Positions 44,524-54,474 of a stretch of 64,000 nucleotides of DNA are shown one piece after another; positions within the stretch are counted from its first letter, which is position 1; each line of letters starts with the position of its first letter. The DNA comes from Saprospiraceae bacterium (lineage in GTDB: Bacteria; Bacteroidota; Bacteroidia; Chitinophagales; Saprospiraceae). Both the position numbers and the translations under genes were made by a program. A model generated the notes under the pieces. That model worked only from the letters and a program-made list of their open reading frames with translations. It was not told where the DNA came from and ran no database searches. The stretch is taken from contig JADKBO010000059.1 of assembly GCA_016715105.1 (NCBI GenBank), positions 248,001 to 312,000 on the forward strand, in the 5' to 3' direction.

Positions 44524-46108
44524 ATGAAAAACCAATTGCTCACTATATTGATCATCAACATAACCTTGATGCTTTCTGCCCAGGAGATGCCTGTAAAAAC
44601 CAAAAGCAATAATTCCAGCCACGCTTTTACTGAATCCTATAAAGCACCAGTTTTTACAAATGATGACCGCATAGAAAAGATCAAAAGTAAGGAGACTGAG
44701 ATTCAGCAGATGATTGAAGTACATGCAAAGTCAAGTAATATTCCCGGAATAGCTTATGGCATTGTTGTGGATGGCCAATTAATTATATCCTCGGCAACTG
44801 GACTGATGAACCTTGAAAAAAATCTACCAGCAAACACGAAGTCATCCTTTCGAATTGCATCCATGACCAAAAGTTTTACAGCAATGGCCATTTTGAAATT
44901 ACGGGATGAAGGAAAACTATCTCTGAGCGATCCAGCCAGTAAATACCTCCCTGAAATGTCGAAGCTCAAATACCTCACAAAAGATGCACCCATCATTGAG
45001 ATTGCAAATCTGCTAACCATGACTGCTGGGTTCCCAGAAGACAACCCCTGGGGAGACCGCCAGTTACATGAACCGGATCAAATGCTTACCAAACTATTAA
45101 AAGATGGAATTTCCTTCTCAAATGCATCGTCTTATCAATTTGAATACAGCAACACCGGTTATGCTATCTTAGGCCATATCGTTTCAAAAGTTTCCGGAAT
45201 GCCATTTCAGAAATACATCGACACCAACATATTGAAACCCTTTAGGCATGAATCATACCTATTGGGAATATGATGCTGTCCCCAAAGAGCAATTGGTATT
45301 GGGTTACCGATGGGAAGATGAACAGTGGAAATTGGAACCCATGCTGCACGATGGTTCTTTTGGTGCCATGGGAGGCTTGATCACCTCAATAGAAGATTTT
45401 AGCAAATATGTGAGTTTTCACCTTTCGGCATGGCCGCCCAGAAATGATGAAGATAGCGGACCGATAAAGAGAAGTTCCCTGAGGGAAATGCAAACACCCC
45501 AATTCCCAACTTTAAATGCCAATGGCAAAGATATCAACGGTAATCCCTGTCCATCCATGGGCGGTTATGGCTTTGGTTTGGGAACCTCAACAAATTGCAA
45601 GGGTTTGATCCAAGTTGGTCATGGCGGTGCCCTTCCAGGTTTTGGAAGTGACTATCGCTTTTATCCGGAATACGGGATTGGAATCATGGCCTTCTGTAAC
45701 CTTACCTATACCAGTGCCTATCCCAGAGCCAAGATCGTAGACATGCTTTTCAATACACTTGATCTAAAAGCCAGACAACTTCCTGTTTCAGATATTTTAA
45801 TGGAAAGGGAATTGGAGATTATGGAATTGATTCAAGACTGGAATGAAGATTTGGGAACAAAAATTCTGGCAGAAAACTTTTACCTCGATAAATCCCGTGA
45901 ACGCCGCATGAAAGAAACAAAAGAAATATCTGCAAAGGCCGGACCTATTAAAAGCAAAGAAAAATTAGTTGCTGAAAATCAGCTGCGTGGAACTTATAAA
46001 TTAAAAACTGAAAATGGTGTTGTAGAAGTGTTTTTCACTTTAACTCCGGAAGCAACTCCCAAGGTGCAACAATTAGACATTTCCTTTATGCCGTATGAAG
46101 GGAAATAA
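44524..46108 (+). pseudogene. Serine hydrolase of the beta-lactamase/PBP-like family, one frameshift
   Basis: A secreted class-C-like serine hydrolase (signal peptide MKNQLLTILIINITLMLSAQ) of about 528 residues when joined. S113-M-T-K116 is the nucleophile motif, EYSNTGY the Y-x-N motif and HGGALPGF the third motif. After TNILKP the frame breaks at a TTT (45241-45243); removing one T gives LKPLGMNHTYWEYDAVPKEQ, the expected sequence. A C-terminal domain with a lysine-rich linker follows. Such enzymes are D-aminopeptidases, esterases or carboxypeptidases rather than true beta-lactamases. It lies between the GNAT gene and a GNAT relic. Confidence 0.88.
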
Positions 46109-46160
46109 TATTATTGTCAGCAATAATTACAAGTGGGTATTGATAAATTGCTCCTCCTTA

Positions 46161-46257
46161 CCCTTTCAATAACAATCTAGCAACCCATATTGCCATAATC
46201 GGGCCTGATCTACATTCTTTTAAATTCACAGCAGATATCATCATATTTTTTAATTAG
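46161..46257 (-). pseudogene. Relic copy of the GNAT gene interior
   Basis: This ~97-base stretch matches 43651-43747 inside the GNAT acetyltransferase gene, in the same orientation, with roughly three quarters of the bases identical by eye (for example GGCCTGATCxACATTCTTTT). The rest of the gene is absent. It is a scar of duplication or of insertion of the serine hydrolase segment. Confidence 0.7.
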
Positions 46258-46384
46258 TATTAAAAAATTATAAAATCCAAAATTATAAAATCAATTTTGT
46301 ATTGTTTGAAATGCGTTTTGATAGTTCTGCTTATATTTTATTAATAAGGAATTAAAATAGTTCTTATATTTGTTGTTGGTTAAA

Positions 46385-47350
46385 TATAATATTTATCTTT
46401 GAGATGCAAGAATGATGCTCGAACATACTCGAGACCCTTTACAATACATTGTCAATTATAGGATTTCCTAAAGACAAACAAGGTACTCACCAAGCTGCTG
46501 AATTATTTGGGTTGCATAAGATTTATAAATAAGATATGGGGTAAATATAAGAAGGAAGGTACTCGGGGTATTGAATTAAAAGCGTGGAGTTAAGAAGAAT
46601 AAGTGGAGGTATTTCCGGAGGCAAGGCTGGAAATACAGGAAAAGATAACAAAATACTCCTGATCATTATGGTATTTCTTATTTTCTTTGGACAAGCGAAG
46701 CAATTTCTATTTTAATTCAGCAAGTGACAGGGATTACTTATGGCTACGTCATGTTGAAATTGTTGGATGATGGGGGTATAGCAGTCAGAAGCCTATACAA
46801 AGCATATGACCACAGACGAACGTAACGAAATGGTTGGGGGTTATCACAGATACAATCCAAGCAAATCAGAAGATGCAATAATATGTGGGGAGATGAGACA
46901 GGAATGGAAGTGATCATCAAGCAGAAGGAGCTATTCTAAAAGAGGAAAAACACCTGTGATACGCAGAACTGGACAAGGTTTTCAGTGAATATGATATCAG
47001 CTTTAAGTAATCGAGGCAAGTTGTCATTTTGCCAATTGACGGTAGAGTAAATGCTGGAATATTTCTAAATTTTAAGCAATTAATTAAAGGCAAGGAAAAT
47101 AATATTAATTGTGGATGGTCATCCGATGCATAAAGCTATTTTGGTAAAGAATGGGTAGAAGAAAATAGAAAAAAATGGATATGCCCCAATTAACCCTGAT
47201 GAATATTTGATCAAGATATTAAAACAAACATGTTGGGAAATTCACGGCCAAAGACACAATTTAAAATTGCGACAGATTTTAGCAAAAAGCAAAATAAACA
47301 AGTCGCTAAATATTTTCATGCAAATAAGGTCAAATATGCAGCTGCATAAT
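46385..47350 (+). pseudogene. IS630-family transposase relic
   Basis: Pieces of an IS630-type transposase lie in order across three frames. A helix-turn-helix remnant (GTHQAAELFGL) comes first, then EKITKYSPDHYGISYFLWTS (like PDDFGLPYALWTREA of relatives), GDETG with the first catalytic acid, TRFSVNMISALSNRGKLSF, LIVDGHPMHKA and finally PINPDEYLIKILKQ. Stops and frameshifts are many, so it is an old dead copy. I could not find its terminal repeats. It may have brought in, or helped to shape, the neighbouring unknown cluster. Confidence 0.82.
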
Positions 47351-47483
47351 TACGCACTACAAATTGGCCAGATTAATAACTGCTTACAGCCATCTTATCC
47401 CTACAAATGTTTGCACGTTTAAAAAAGAGCATATTCAAGTCAAAAAAAAACATATCGTAGATAGAATTCATAATTCGAAAAGT

Positions 47484-48284
47484 ATGGAATCAAGTTATTT
47501 TGGTGTAGTTGAATTGACAAGTTTGGAAAATGTTTTCCTTACGCACAACGAATTAAATAAAGAAATTAATTTGTTGGATGAGTCTGGAATCAAATTGGTG
47601 TATTATTCTGACTGCCAACAACTAATCATTTGGCTGCCGAATGATTGGAGAGCATATGTTGACATAGAGATAAAGCATCTATTATCTGAGGAAACAATCT
47701 GGCGAAAAGAAATCAGTGAGATTATTAGCGGAAGCATAAAAATCATTTTGGACACACTTCCATTTCCCCCGGGTGATTTATCCATAACAATATCAGGAAA
47801 GGACAGTATACAGCACATTATAAACATAAAAAAGTATGAAGAAGGTGTATTTCCTGAACTACCAGAGATCGTACCTGAAATTGAAACAGATTATGACAAA
47901 GCACCTATCATTTACCGTGATGGATTTGGCAATATTATACCAGATCAGGACTTGATAATGAGAGGAAATATTGTGAATGATCTGAAACGAAAATTTAGCA
48001 GAAAAGTCAAATACGAGGATCAGGGACGTTCAGGCAAAGTAATTTTCATTGATGGAGATAAGGTTTTAAGATTTTATTCTGAAATGGGCGGTGGAAACTG
48101 TATTTTTTACATCAATATACCCCCCAAAGATCATTGGATAAAAGAAACAGATTACAGTCTTGAGGAAAGGGATGAGATCATACAATTTGTGGCGGAATCT
48201 GCTTTGAGGGATCAAGCGGGTTCAGGAGCCTACTTCGAAATAGGAGATAAGTGGATTACCTTTTTTTATGGGCCCAAAAGATAA
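47484..48284 (+). CDS. Uncharacterised protein, possible immunity-type
   Basis: A 266-residue soluble protein read from the ATG at 47484; the upstream extension falls in IS relic sequence. It has an N-terminal region of mixed strands (VELTSLENVFLTHNELNKEI, IKLVYYSDCQQLIIWLPNDW). The C-terminal domain contains VIFIDGDKVLRFYSEMGGGN and RDEIIQFVAESALRDQAGSG. The latter is reminiscent of small domains found near polymorphic-toxin loci, but I cannot name it. It starts a cluster of four co-oriented genes of unknown role; the next begins six bases after its stop. Confidence 0.6.
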   Translation: MESSYFGVVELTSLENVFLTHNELNKEINLLDESGIKLVYYSDCQQLIIWLPNDWRAYVDIEIKHLLSEETIWRKEISEIISGSIKIILDTLPFPPGDLSITISGKDSIQHIINIKKYEEGVFPELPEIVPEIETDYDKAPIIYRDGFGNIIPDQDLIMRGNIVNDLKRKFSRKVKYEDQGRSGKVIFIDGDKVLRFYSEMGGGNCIFYINIPPKDHWIKETDYSLEERDEIIQFVAESALRDQAGSGAYFEIGDKWITFFYGPKR

Positions 48285-48305
48285 AATATTATGATCATAT
48301 TTAAG

Positions 48306-48941
48306 ATGAAAATAGCATTATCTTTATTGATTATCCTTTGCATTTTATATTTTTATAGAGGATGTAAAACCGGTTATGTTAAAAATAATGGGGACTGGTC
48401 TTGGGTGACAATTGATGAAAGTCAAGGGAAAAAATTGCATTGGATAGAGGGAATAGATCAAAATACTTTTACTGTGTTAAAAAATAAAAGTTTTGCTCTT
48501 GATCAAAATCAAGTCTATTTCAAAGGAAAAAAAATAAACCATGCTTCACCAGAGGGTTTTGAGCCATTGACAGATGATGAATACGGATATGCAAAGGATA
48601 ACAATCACGCTTTTTTTAATGAAGAAGTTATTATAAATGCTGACCCTCTTACATTTGAAGTTTTAAAATTCCCTTACTCCAAAGATAAAAATGATATTTA
48701 CTGTGGCACTTTGCCAATGAAATTGGGTCATGAAGATGTGCTCTCCTTTAAAGTCACGAATGATGATAAACTCATGGCCGGTATGATTTCTACCACTGCA
48801 TTGACACATTTTTTGGAGCTGCATCCCGAATATAAGTGGTTGAGGGAGCAAGAGATTGTAATTCAAAAAGTAATTACAGGAAATACAGGAACAGGGCAGA
48901 CTGCAAATAAAAAATTCCAGGGATTTAAAGAATTAAAATGA
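48306..48941 (+). CDS. DKNYY-family membrane-anchored protein
   Basis: A protein of about 211 residues with one N-terminal membrane segment (MKIALSLLIILCILYFYRGC); an upstream ATG at 48291 would add five residues. The mature part shows the DKNYY pattern of repeats: LDQNQVYFKGKKI, AKDNNHAFFNEEVI and SKDKNDIYCGTLPMKLGHED. In other genomes this family is found next to toxins as putative immunity or sensing proteins; no toxin is visible here. It is tightly coupled to the preceding gene. Confidence 0.75.
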   Translation: MKIALSLLIILCILYFYRGCKTGYVKNNGDWSWVTIDESQGKKLHWIEGIDQNTFTVLKNKSFALDQNQVYFKGKKINHASPEGFEPLTDDEYGYAKDNNHAFFNEEVIINADPLTFEVLKFPYSKDKNDIYCGTLPMKLGHEDVLSFKVTNDDKLMAGMISTTALTHFLELHPEYKWLREQEIVIQKVITGNTGTGQTANKKFQGFKELK

Positions 48942-49069
48942 TTAAAATTTTCTGAATATATTAATGCCAACTGAAATAGATTTTTGATTTAAAGCAAATA
49001 ATTATTGAAGGGTTGTTGTATACCAAACGGAAATGAATTTATTGTAATTAAAATTTTAAAATTAACATT

Positions 49070-50140
49070 ATGCTTGGCTATTTCTTATATGGATTAACGC
49101 TCATCGCTTATATCTTGATAATAATTACCGTTCTCCAACCCCACCATTCAGGTGGCAGTGATGCAGCTTATGGTGCCGCTATGTCCATATTATTCATTAC
49201 AGGTGCATTCATCTTAACAAGTTTGTTATTGACTGTAAATATTACAATGCAGGGAGGGTTTAATTGGATTTCGGATTCGTTACTTAAGCGGAATATTACA
49301 GTAGCTATTCTTTGGTTTGGTATTATATTAGGTGTTTCAGTTTTTTTGCTACACCACACAGCATTTCATAGATATTATCAGTTAACTGGATTTGCCCGTT
49401 TTTTGTCTTACATGTTATCTTACGGTGCCATTTGGTTACCACTCTTAATGCTGGTTCCTTATTATCTATTTTTAAAAAATGACTGGACTCCTTCATTTAC
49501 ACCTACTTTGTTTAAAATTCCTTTGGTAATGGCTTCTTTAATTGGATTTTCATTGGTAATAACACCAAAAATTATATCAAATTATTTAAGATCTTTTAGA
49601 GCATTTGATAAAAGTGAATTAGATTTTAAAGATGCAATGGAAAGAATGAAAAAGTACTCTGATCTAAGTAGTTTATTATATTATACCAGCACAAGTAATG
49701 AAGAACTCGTGCGTAATGCAGCTACTACTAAAATAAAAGCCATTAATAACCTGGAAGCTGAATTGATAAAGGTTTTGGAGCAGAGGGGTGCTTTTACCTG
49801 TATGAAAGCATATGAATTTATAGTTGCAAACAAAGTCCAACATCCAGAACTTTTCATTGCACCCATCATTAAAAGTTTCGATAAGTTAATAACTGAAACA
49901 CATGAAGATATTGTAAACCCATACAAAGGAGGTCCTTATGATATGGAAGTCGTGTTCCTTGTTTTGGATGAGCAATTTAAAGACAGCGCGGCGAAATTTA
50001 AACCGAGCATACTAAAATTGCAGGAAGTGATGAAAACGCCACCGGCAAGAAGTCGGCAGCAGCCAGGCGAGTTAGAGCAAGCTAAAGAAACGATAAATAA
50101 AAATAAAGCGCGCATAAAATTATGGCTGGATATGCATTAA
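49070..50140 (+). CDS. Five-helix membrane protein with helical cytoplasmic domain
   Basis: A 356-residue protein with about five membrane helices (residues 1-22, 36-58, 74-95, 108-134 and 148-170) and a long C-terminal soluble domain that is almost all helical (ELVRNAATTKIKAINNLEAE, HPELFIAPIIKSFDKLITET). The soluble part could be a HEAT-like repeat. I do not recognise the family. It is the third gene of the co-oriented unknown cluster. Confidence 0.7.
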   Translation: MLGYFLYGLTLIAYILIIITVLQPHHSGGSDAAYGAAMSILFITGAFILTSLLLTVNITMQGGFNWISDSLLKRNITVAILWFGIILGVSVFLLHHTAFHRYYQLTGFARFLSYMLSYGAIWLPLLMLVPYYLFLKNDWTPSFTPTLFKIPLVMASLIGFSLVITPKIISNYLRSFRAFDKSELDFKDAMERMKKYSDLSSLLYYTSTSNEELVRNAATTKIKAINNLEAELIKVLEQRGAFTCMKAYEFIVANKVQHPELFIAPIIKSFDKLITETHEDIVNPYKGGPYDMEVVFLVLDEQFKDSAAKFKPSILKLQEVMKTPPARSRQQPGELEQAKETINKNKARIKLWLDMH

Positions 50141-50301
50141 TTAGCTTACTCAGTCAAACTTTAATTGAACAACTCAATTTCTCTTTCAATCTCGATCAAA
50201 TTATATGTAGATTAATTCTGGTGAAACCATATTCCATTTGAAAGAATGCAAATTACTTTGCAACCTAAACTCATTTTCATGCGTCTTACAAAAAAAGCAT
50301 T

Positions 50302-50865
50302 TTGAACGAAAGATCATTGAATAAGATAATATACGTGATTGTTGGCTCAATCACCTTGCTCATATTGAGTGTTTTAACATGGGATTTCTTCCATGGGGGT
50401 GTACCCAGTCACCATTTATTGGCAAATGAAAATTTACCAGAAATATCCAATTGGTGGGGTGTGATTACACTACCTTTTGTTTCGTTCTTTTTGCTGACTA
50501 GAATGAAAAAAAGGATATCAGGAGAAGCAACCTATCAAAATTTAAAAAAGCTTTTCCTATTTCCATTCCTATTTTCGTTATTATACGCCATTTTATTAGC
50601 AGTCTCATTTTCAACAGGAAATACTGAAATATCAAGCCTGCTGTTTAAATCCATCCCACTGATTGCACTATTTTTTCCAATTTATTATGCAGAATATGTT
50701 TTGGGTTTTATCATCGGTTTGACATATACTTTTGGTGGTGTTTTACCTATCATCATCGGTGGTGTTATGGCAATTTTCTCGTACGTAGTTTATAACTATT
50801 TACGGGCGCTAATCCTCTTGATTTGGGCTAAAATTAATAACACGGATAAAAAACAAGTTGACTGA
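50302..50865 (+). CDS. Membrane protein with five or so helices, unknown function
   Basis: A 187-residue hydrophobic protein starting at TTG 50302 (MNERSLNKIIYVIVGSITLL). An ATG at 50279 is out of frame by one base, across seven As (50290-50296); one extra A would join it, giving a slightly longer N-terminus. The sequence has helices near residues 8-28, 46-62, 80-98, 105-125 and 130-165. No family is recognised. It ends the unknown cluster and converges on the coiled-coil gene. Confidence 0.65.
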   Translation: MNERSLNKIIYVIVGSITLLILSVLTWDFFHGGVPSHHLLANENLPEISNWWGVITLPFVSFFLLTRMKKRISGEATYQNLKKLFLFPFLFSLLYAILLAVSFSTGNTEISSLLFKSIPLIALFFPIYYAEYVLGFIIGLTYTFGGVLPIIIGGVMAIFSYVVYNYLRALILLIWAKINNTDKKQVD

Positions 50866-50893
50866 AAATTTCATGTTAAAATCATACAATATC

Positions 50894-51283
50894 CTACCTC
50901 CTAGGAATTGCATATTCCGCCACAAATTGCATATAGTTATTTTTTAAAATCTCAAAGTTATCATCAAATTCATGAATGTCTGCCCTAAGTTTGTGGTGTG
51001 CAGGAACTAAAGTAGTATCTTCTGGTGCGCTTACAAAATTGTGTTCACTATCTGCTATGCGCTTTCTGAGTTCATTGATCAGACTATTTTTTTCTATAAA
51101 AAGCATTCGGTAATTCTCGACGTGATTATTGGTCTTCTCATCCTCTGGATTCGATTTCATCACTTCAAATAACTCACTTTGGAAAAAATTAATTTTATCT
51201 TCATAAAAATCAAGTTTTTTATTCCATTCACTATTTTCTGAGTGAATGAATTTTTTGTCTTCAAATTCTGAAATGTTTTTCAT
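50894..51283 (-). CDS. Coiled-coil protein of unknown function
   Basis: A 129-residue hydrophilic protein, almost wholly helical and probably coiled-coil (SEWNKKLDFYEDKINFFQSE, IEKNSLINELRKRIADSEHN, EFDDNFEILKNNYMQFVAEY). No signal peptide or membrane segment is present. Similar small hypothetical proteins occur in Bacteroidota. It stands alone. Confidence 0.68.
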   Translation of the reverse strand: MKNISEFEDKKFIHSENSEWNKKLDFYEDKINFFQSELFEVMKSNPEDEKTNNHVENYRMLFIEKNSLINELRKRIADSEHNFVSAPEDTTLVPAHHKLRADIHEFDDNFEILKNNYMQFVAEYAIPRR

Positions 51284-51522
51284 GGTATTATTTTATAATT
51301 AATTGATGTTCCGCTCAATATTTAGCGTATTAAAGGATGGATAAACGATTTTGCTTACCAATTATCTAATAATGAGACGGCTAAGTGTGTTGCATAGTTC
51401 GATCCCCATGCTAGTTGATCACCAATAAATCAAATGATTTGTATAATTATAAATACTTACGCATTTCTTTTTTTTTACGTTCTACCTTCCAAAATTGAGT
51501 AATTCTTCATTCAACCTACTCA

Positions 51523-52887
51523 TTAATTACACCCAGTGGTTTTTATTTCCAATTTTGACCCAGTTGGAGCAATAAATCCACCACCCAAAATGGTATAATT
51601 TTCAGCATCATAAACCACATGTACGCCCAAATTTATTTCTGCATTCGACGTGATGGAATTACTTGCTTGAAAATAATTGTTCACGTTATGAATACCACCA
51701 AGTGCAAGATTTGGAGTACATGGTTGGGCTACCCAAAAAGTGTGATTGGTAATGCTGGTCCCATATGTTTGAGAATAATAGGTGACCCTAAATGTCCATT
51801 TGCCTGCCATGGCATTGTTTGGTAATTTTCTACCCCACAGAGGTTGTACACTCCTCGTAAAAAAACTTCCTGTCCTTTGATAGGTAGTATTCAATAAGGT
51901 CGAAACTACCCCATTTGGCTGGATTGCCTGCACTCTAGCCGAATCAGCTGTGAGAGAGTGTCTGATCGAAGCCGTAAAAAAAATGGAATCTCTAGGAAGA
52001 AAATAATCTTTCTCGTTTGGAGTTTCTATACCTGGACAAGAAGGTGTCACTGGCGCGGCAAAATGAGTAGCAATTTTATTCACACCTGTATCATAATAGG
52101 GTAATTGGTTGGCCCACCAGCTATTGGCAGTTGTCGGATTTGAAGGTCCGGCAAATGGTTCAACACGATTTCCAAGGTTGTCATAACATTCCAAGTGCAA
52201 ATGGGGATTGGTGGAGTTTCCACTACTCCCCACTACGCCCAAATATTCACCAACCGTAACAACGTCACCAGAGTCTTTTACTGTCGTAGAATTTTGTTTC
52301 AAATGGCCGTACCATGTGATAGATCCATCAGCATGTAGCAAGAAAACCGCATTCCAACTATTGCCATTGAATGAACAGCTTTGGTCGTTGAATCCATCTT
52401 GTTTGAAAATGATGATTCCATCTGCAGCAGCAACCACTTCAACATGACTGTCATCCATTTTTTTCCACCAATATGGCCATACCCTGATGTCAATGCCATT
52501 GTGGCCATCATAAGTTTGATTGAGTCCGTTGTAATCCAAAACATTATTAAGGGTAGGATCAAGATCTACGTAATTGGAAATGGCATAGTAGCCAGGATCA
52601 TTAAATTTATCACTTTGACGTAATGGCCATTGCAATAATGGTGGCATGGCGCGTTGGTTTTGGGGAAAAACACGATCTAAAAGTCCGTCATTTTTCATAT
52701 CTCTGACAGCTTTGTTGATTCTTTCCTGCACTGCAATTCTTTCTGCAGGTCCTAGACAAACTGTAGGGCCGGCGTGTTCAGTTTCTGAATGCTCCTCGTG
52801 GGAAACAATTTGTTGAACCTTAATTTGGGAAAATAACGCGTTGGTTGTTCCAAGCAAAATCCAAAATATTAATTTATAAATTTTCAT
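51523..52887 (-). CDS. Secreted M23-family peptidase
   Basis: A 454-residue exported protein (signal peptide MKIYKLIFWILLGTTNALFS). The LytM/M23 domain has DGHNGIDIRVWPYWW (metal His and Asp) and NPHLHLE (HxH), with WYGHLKQN and GVVGSSGNSTNPHLH as core strands. The C-terminal half is beta-rich and probably binds the wall or another surface (WTFRVTYYSQTYG). It cleaves peptidoglycan cross-bridges or, in this class, other Gly-rich peptides. It follows the fibre-like gene by 42 bases on the same strand. Confidence 0.88.
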   Translation of the reverse strand: MKIYKLIFWILLGTTNALFSQIKVQQIVSHEEHSETEHAGPTVCLGPAERIAVQERINKAVRDMKNDGLLDRVFPQNQRAMPPLLQWPLRQSDKFNDPGYYAISNYVDLDPTLNNVLDYNGLNQTYDGHNGIDIRVWPYWWKKMDDSHVEVVAAADGIIIFKQDGFNDQSCSFNGNSWNAVFLLHADGSITWYGHLKQNSTTVKDSGDVVTVGEYLGVVGSSGNSTNPHLHLECYDNLGNRVEPFAGPSNPTTANSWWANQLPYYDTGVNKIATHFAAPVTPSCPGIETPNEKDYFLPRDSIFFTASIRHSLTADSARVQAIQPNGVVSTLLNTTYQRTGSFFTRSVQPLWGRKLPNNAMAGKWTFRVTYYSQTYGTSITNHTFWVAQPCTPNLALGGIHNVNNYFQASNSITSNAEINLGVHVVYDAENYTILGGGFIAPTGSKLEIKTTGCN

Positions 52888-52929
52888 TTTTGATGATTTT
52901 TAAAGTGAATAATTAATTGCATGAAATGA

Positions 52930-54260
52930 CTATTTCATTTTTTCCATCATCAATCTTAAATCTTCATTTTCCCTTTTCAAAGTGGAAATTGCCTCATTGG
53001 CTTGTATCATATACAAAGTCAATTCTTCAATTTTTTCCAACATTCGTCTTTGTAAATCACCCACATCAAAACCTGAACTTTCGACCACTTGAGCAGCTGG
53101 AATACCAGGCAAATGGCCTTCCTTTTCGATTGCTTGTTTTAATTCTTCCAAGGGCATTAATTCATAATCTTCATTAAATACATAATCTGGCCAGGCACCG
53201 CTTATTTCCACTCTCACTTCTTCAAAAATTGCTTTCCCATCTACAGCCAATAAATAATTACTAGAAGGTAAATTTGCAGAAGAAGAGATACCAATGCCTA
53301 CTTGACCATTTTCATTGGGAACCAATAATACATCACCGCCTGAATTTTGAATGTTCAAGGTGGCAGCAACTCCATTATTACGGGCTTGTATTTCATTCCC
53401 GTCCATACCAATATTAGCAGTGGAAATATTGCCCAGAACCAATTCTCCTCCACCGGATAGACTTACATCAGTGCCATCTACAATATGTAACTTAGCTGAC
53501 GGGATGGATGTACCAATGCCTACCCTGCCATCTGCTTCGTTGCAAAGCGCCAAATTTCCACCCCAAAACTGCAGAAATAGGGTGGATGGTTGATCTGCTG
53601 ACGAACGGGCGCCGATCTCATTATTATCAAAAGCCAGATAACTACTTTCGCTTGAGCCTATTTTGAAAAAATTACCGCCACTACTTCCAGATAAAAATCC
53701 ATCACCCGTAACGTGCAACTTTGACTGAGGGCTCGTTTCCCCAATTCCCACATTACCTGAATTAGTAATCCTTAAATTCTCTTCCCCTTCTGTGGCAAAA
53801 TTGTTGGTTTCGTCCAGTATTTTAAGCGCTCCTCCGTCATTTACTATTCTCCAATCGGTAGCAGAAAATTCAGTAGATCTCAATAAATTTATCCCTGCTT
53901 TACTTGAACCAACACTTGTGGTCTGGACAGTCATATATTGATCATTACTGCCACTGATATGCAACTTACTCGTTGGCAAGGAAAGGCCTATTCCGACGTA
54001 GCCACCTTCTGGTTGGATCAATAAATCTAGTGGAGTTGCACCAACACCAAATAAACTCTGTAATTTATTGAAGTCTACTTCTAAATGGCCCTCTGATCTA
54101 TTTCCAGCCAAGATCAAACCTCCCGGTGTATGTACTTGCCCTGAACTATGGACGTGAAGTGGGGCATCTGGATCCAAGGTATTGACCCCTACATTCTGGC
54201 TTCTCAAGGAAAAAAAGTGATCAACAGAATGAAAAAAGTAATGGAATTTCTCTTAATCAT
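52930..54260 (-). pseudogene. Secreted fibre-like surface protein, frameshift in the signal peptide
   Basis: A repetitive beta-rich protein built of segments of the kind VGIGTSIPSAKLHIVDG, VGIGETSPQSKLHVTG and VGIGLSLPTSKLHISG, as in phage-tail-fibre-like and hemagglutinin-like Bacteroidota proteins. The C-terminus has the conserved DYVFNEDYELMPLEELKQAI and KEGHLPGIPAAQVVESSGFD block plus a terminal coiled coil. The clear ORF starts at 54207 with no export signal. An ATG at 54260 begins MIKRNSITFFILLITFF, a good signal peptide, and joins the ORF if one T is added to a T7 run (54210-54216). It is either a sequencing error or a slipped-strand switch. Confidence 0.78.
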
Positions 54261-54474
54261 GTTTTTTGTGTTTTAAGGTTAAAGATTAATTTTCGCTAAG
54301 GCTTTGTAAATTTATAACTTAAGCGTTTGGCCATCCTTCCTCACTTATTAAGCGGTCAATTTGAATGAGCTACTCGTGAAAATTGCGTCTTTGAATTGAA
54401 ATTATCAAAAGTATCTTTGAAAATCTCTCAAAGATTTTTTGAAATTGTACCTTAGATCAAATAATATACATTCG

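Noticed and set aside
44524..46108. Antibiotic-resistance beta-lactamase
   Set aside because: The family is broad and the C-terminal extension and context fit a peptidase or esterase; nothing indicates resistance.
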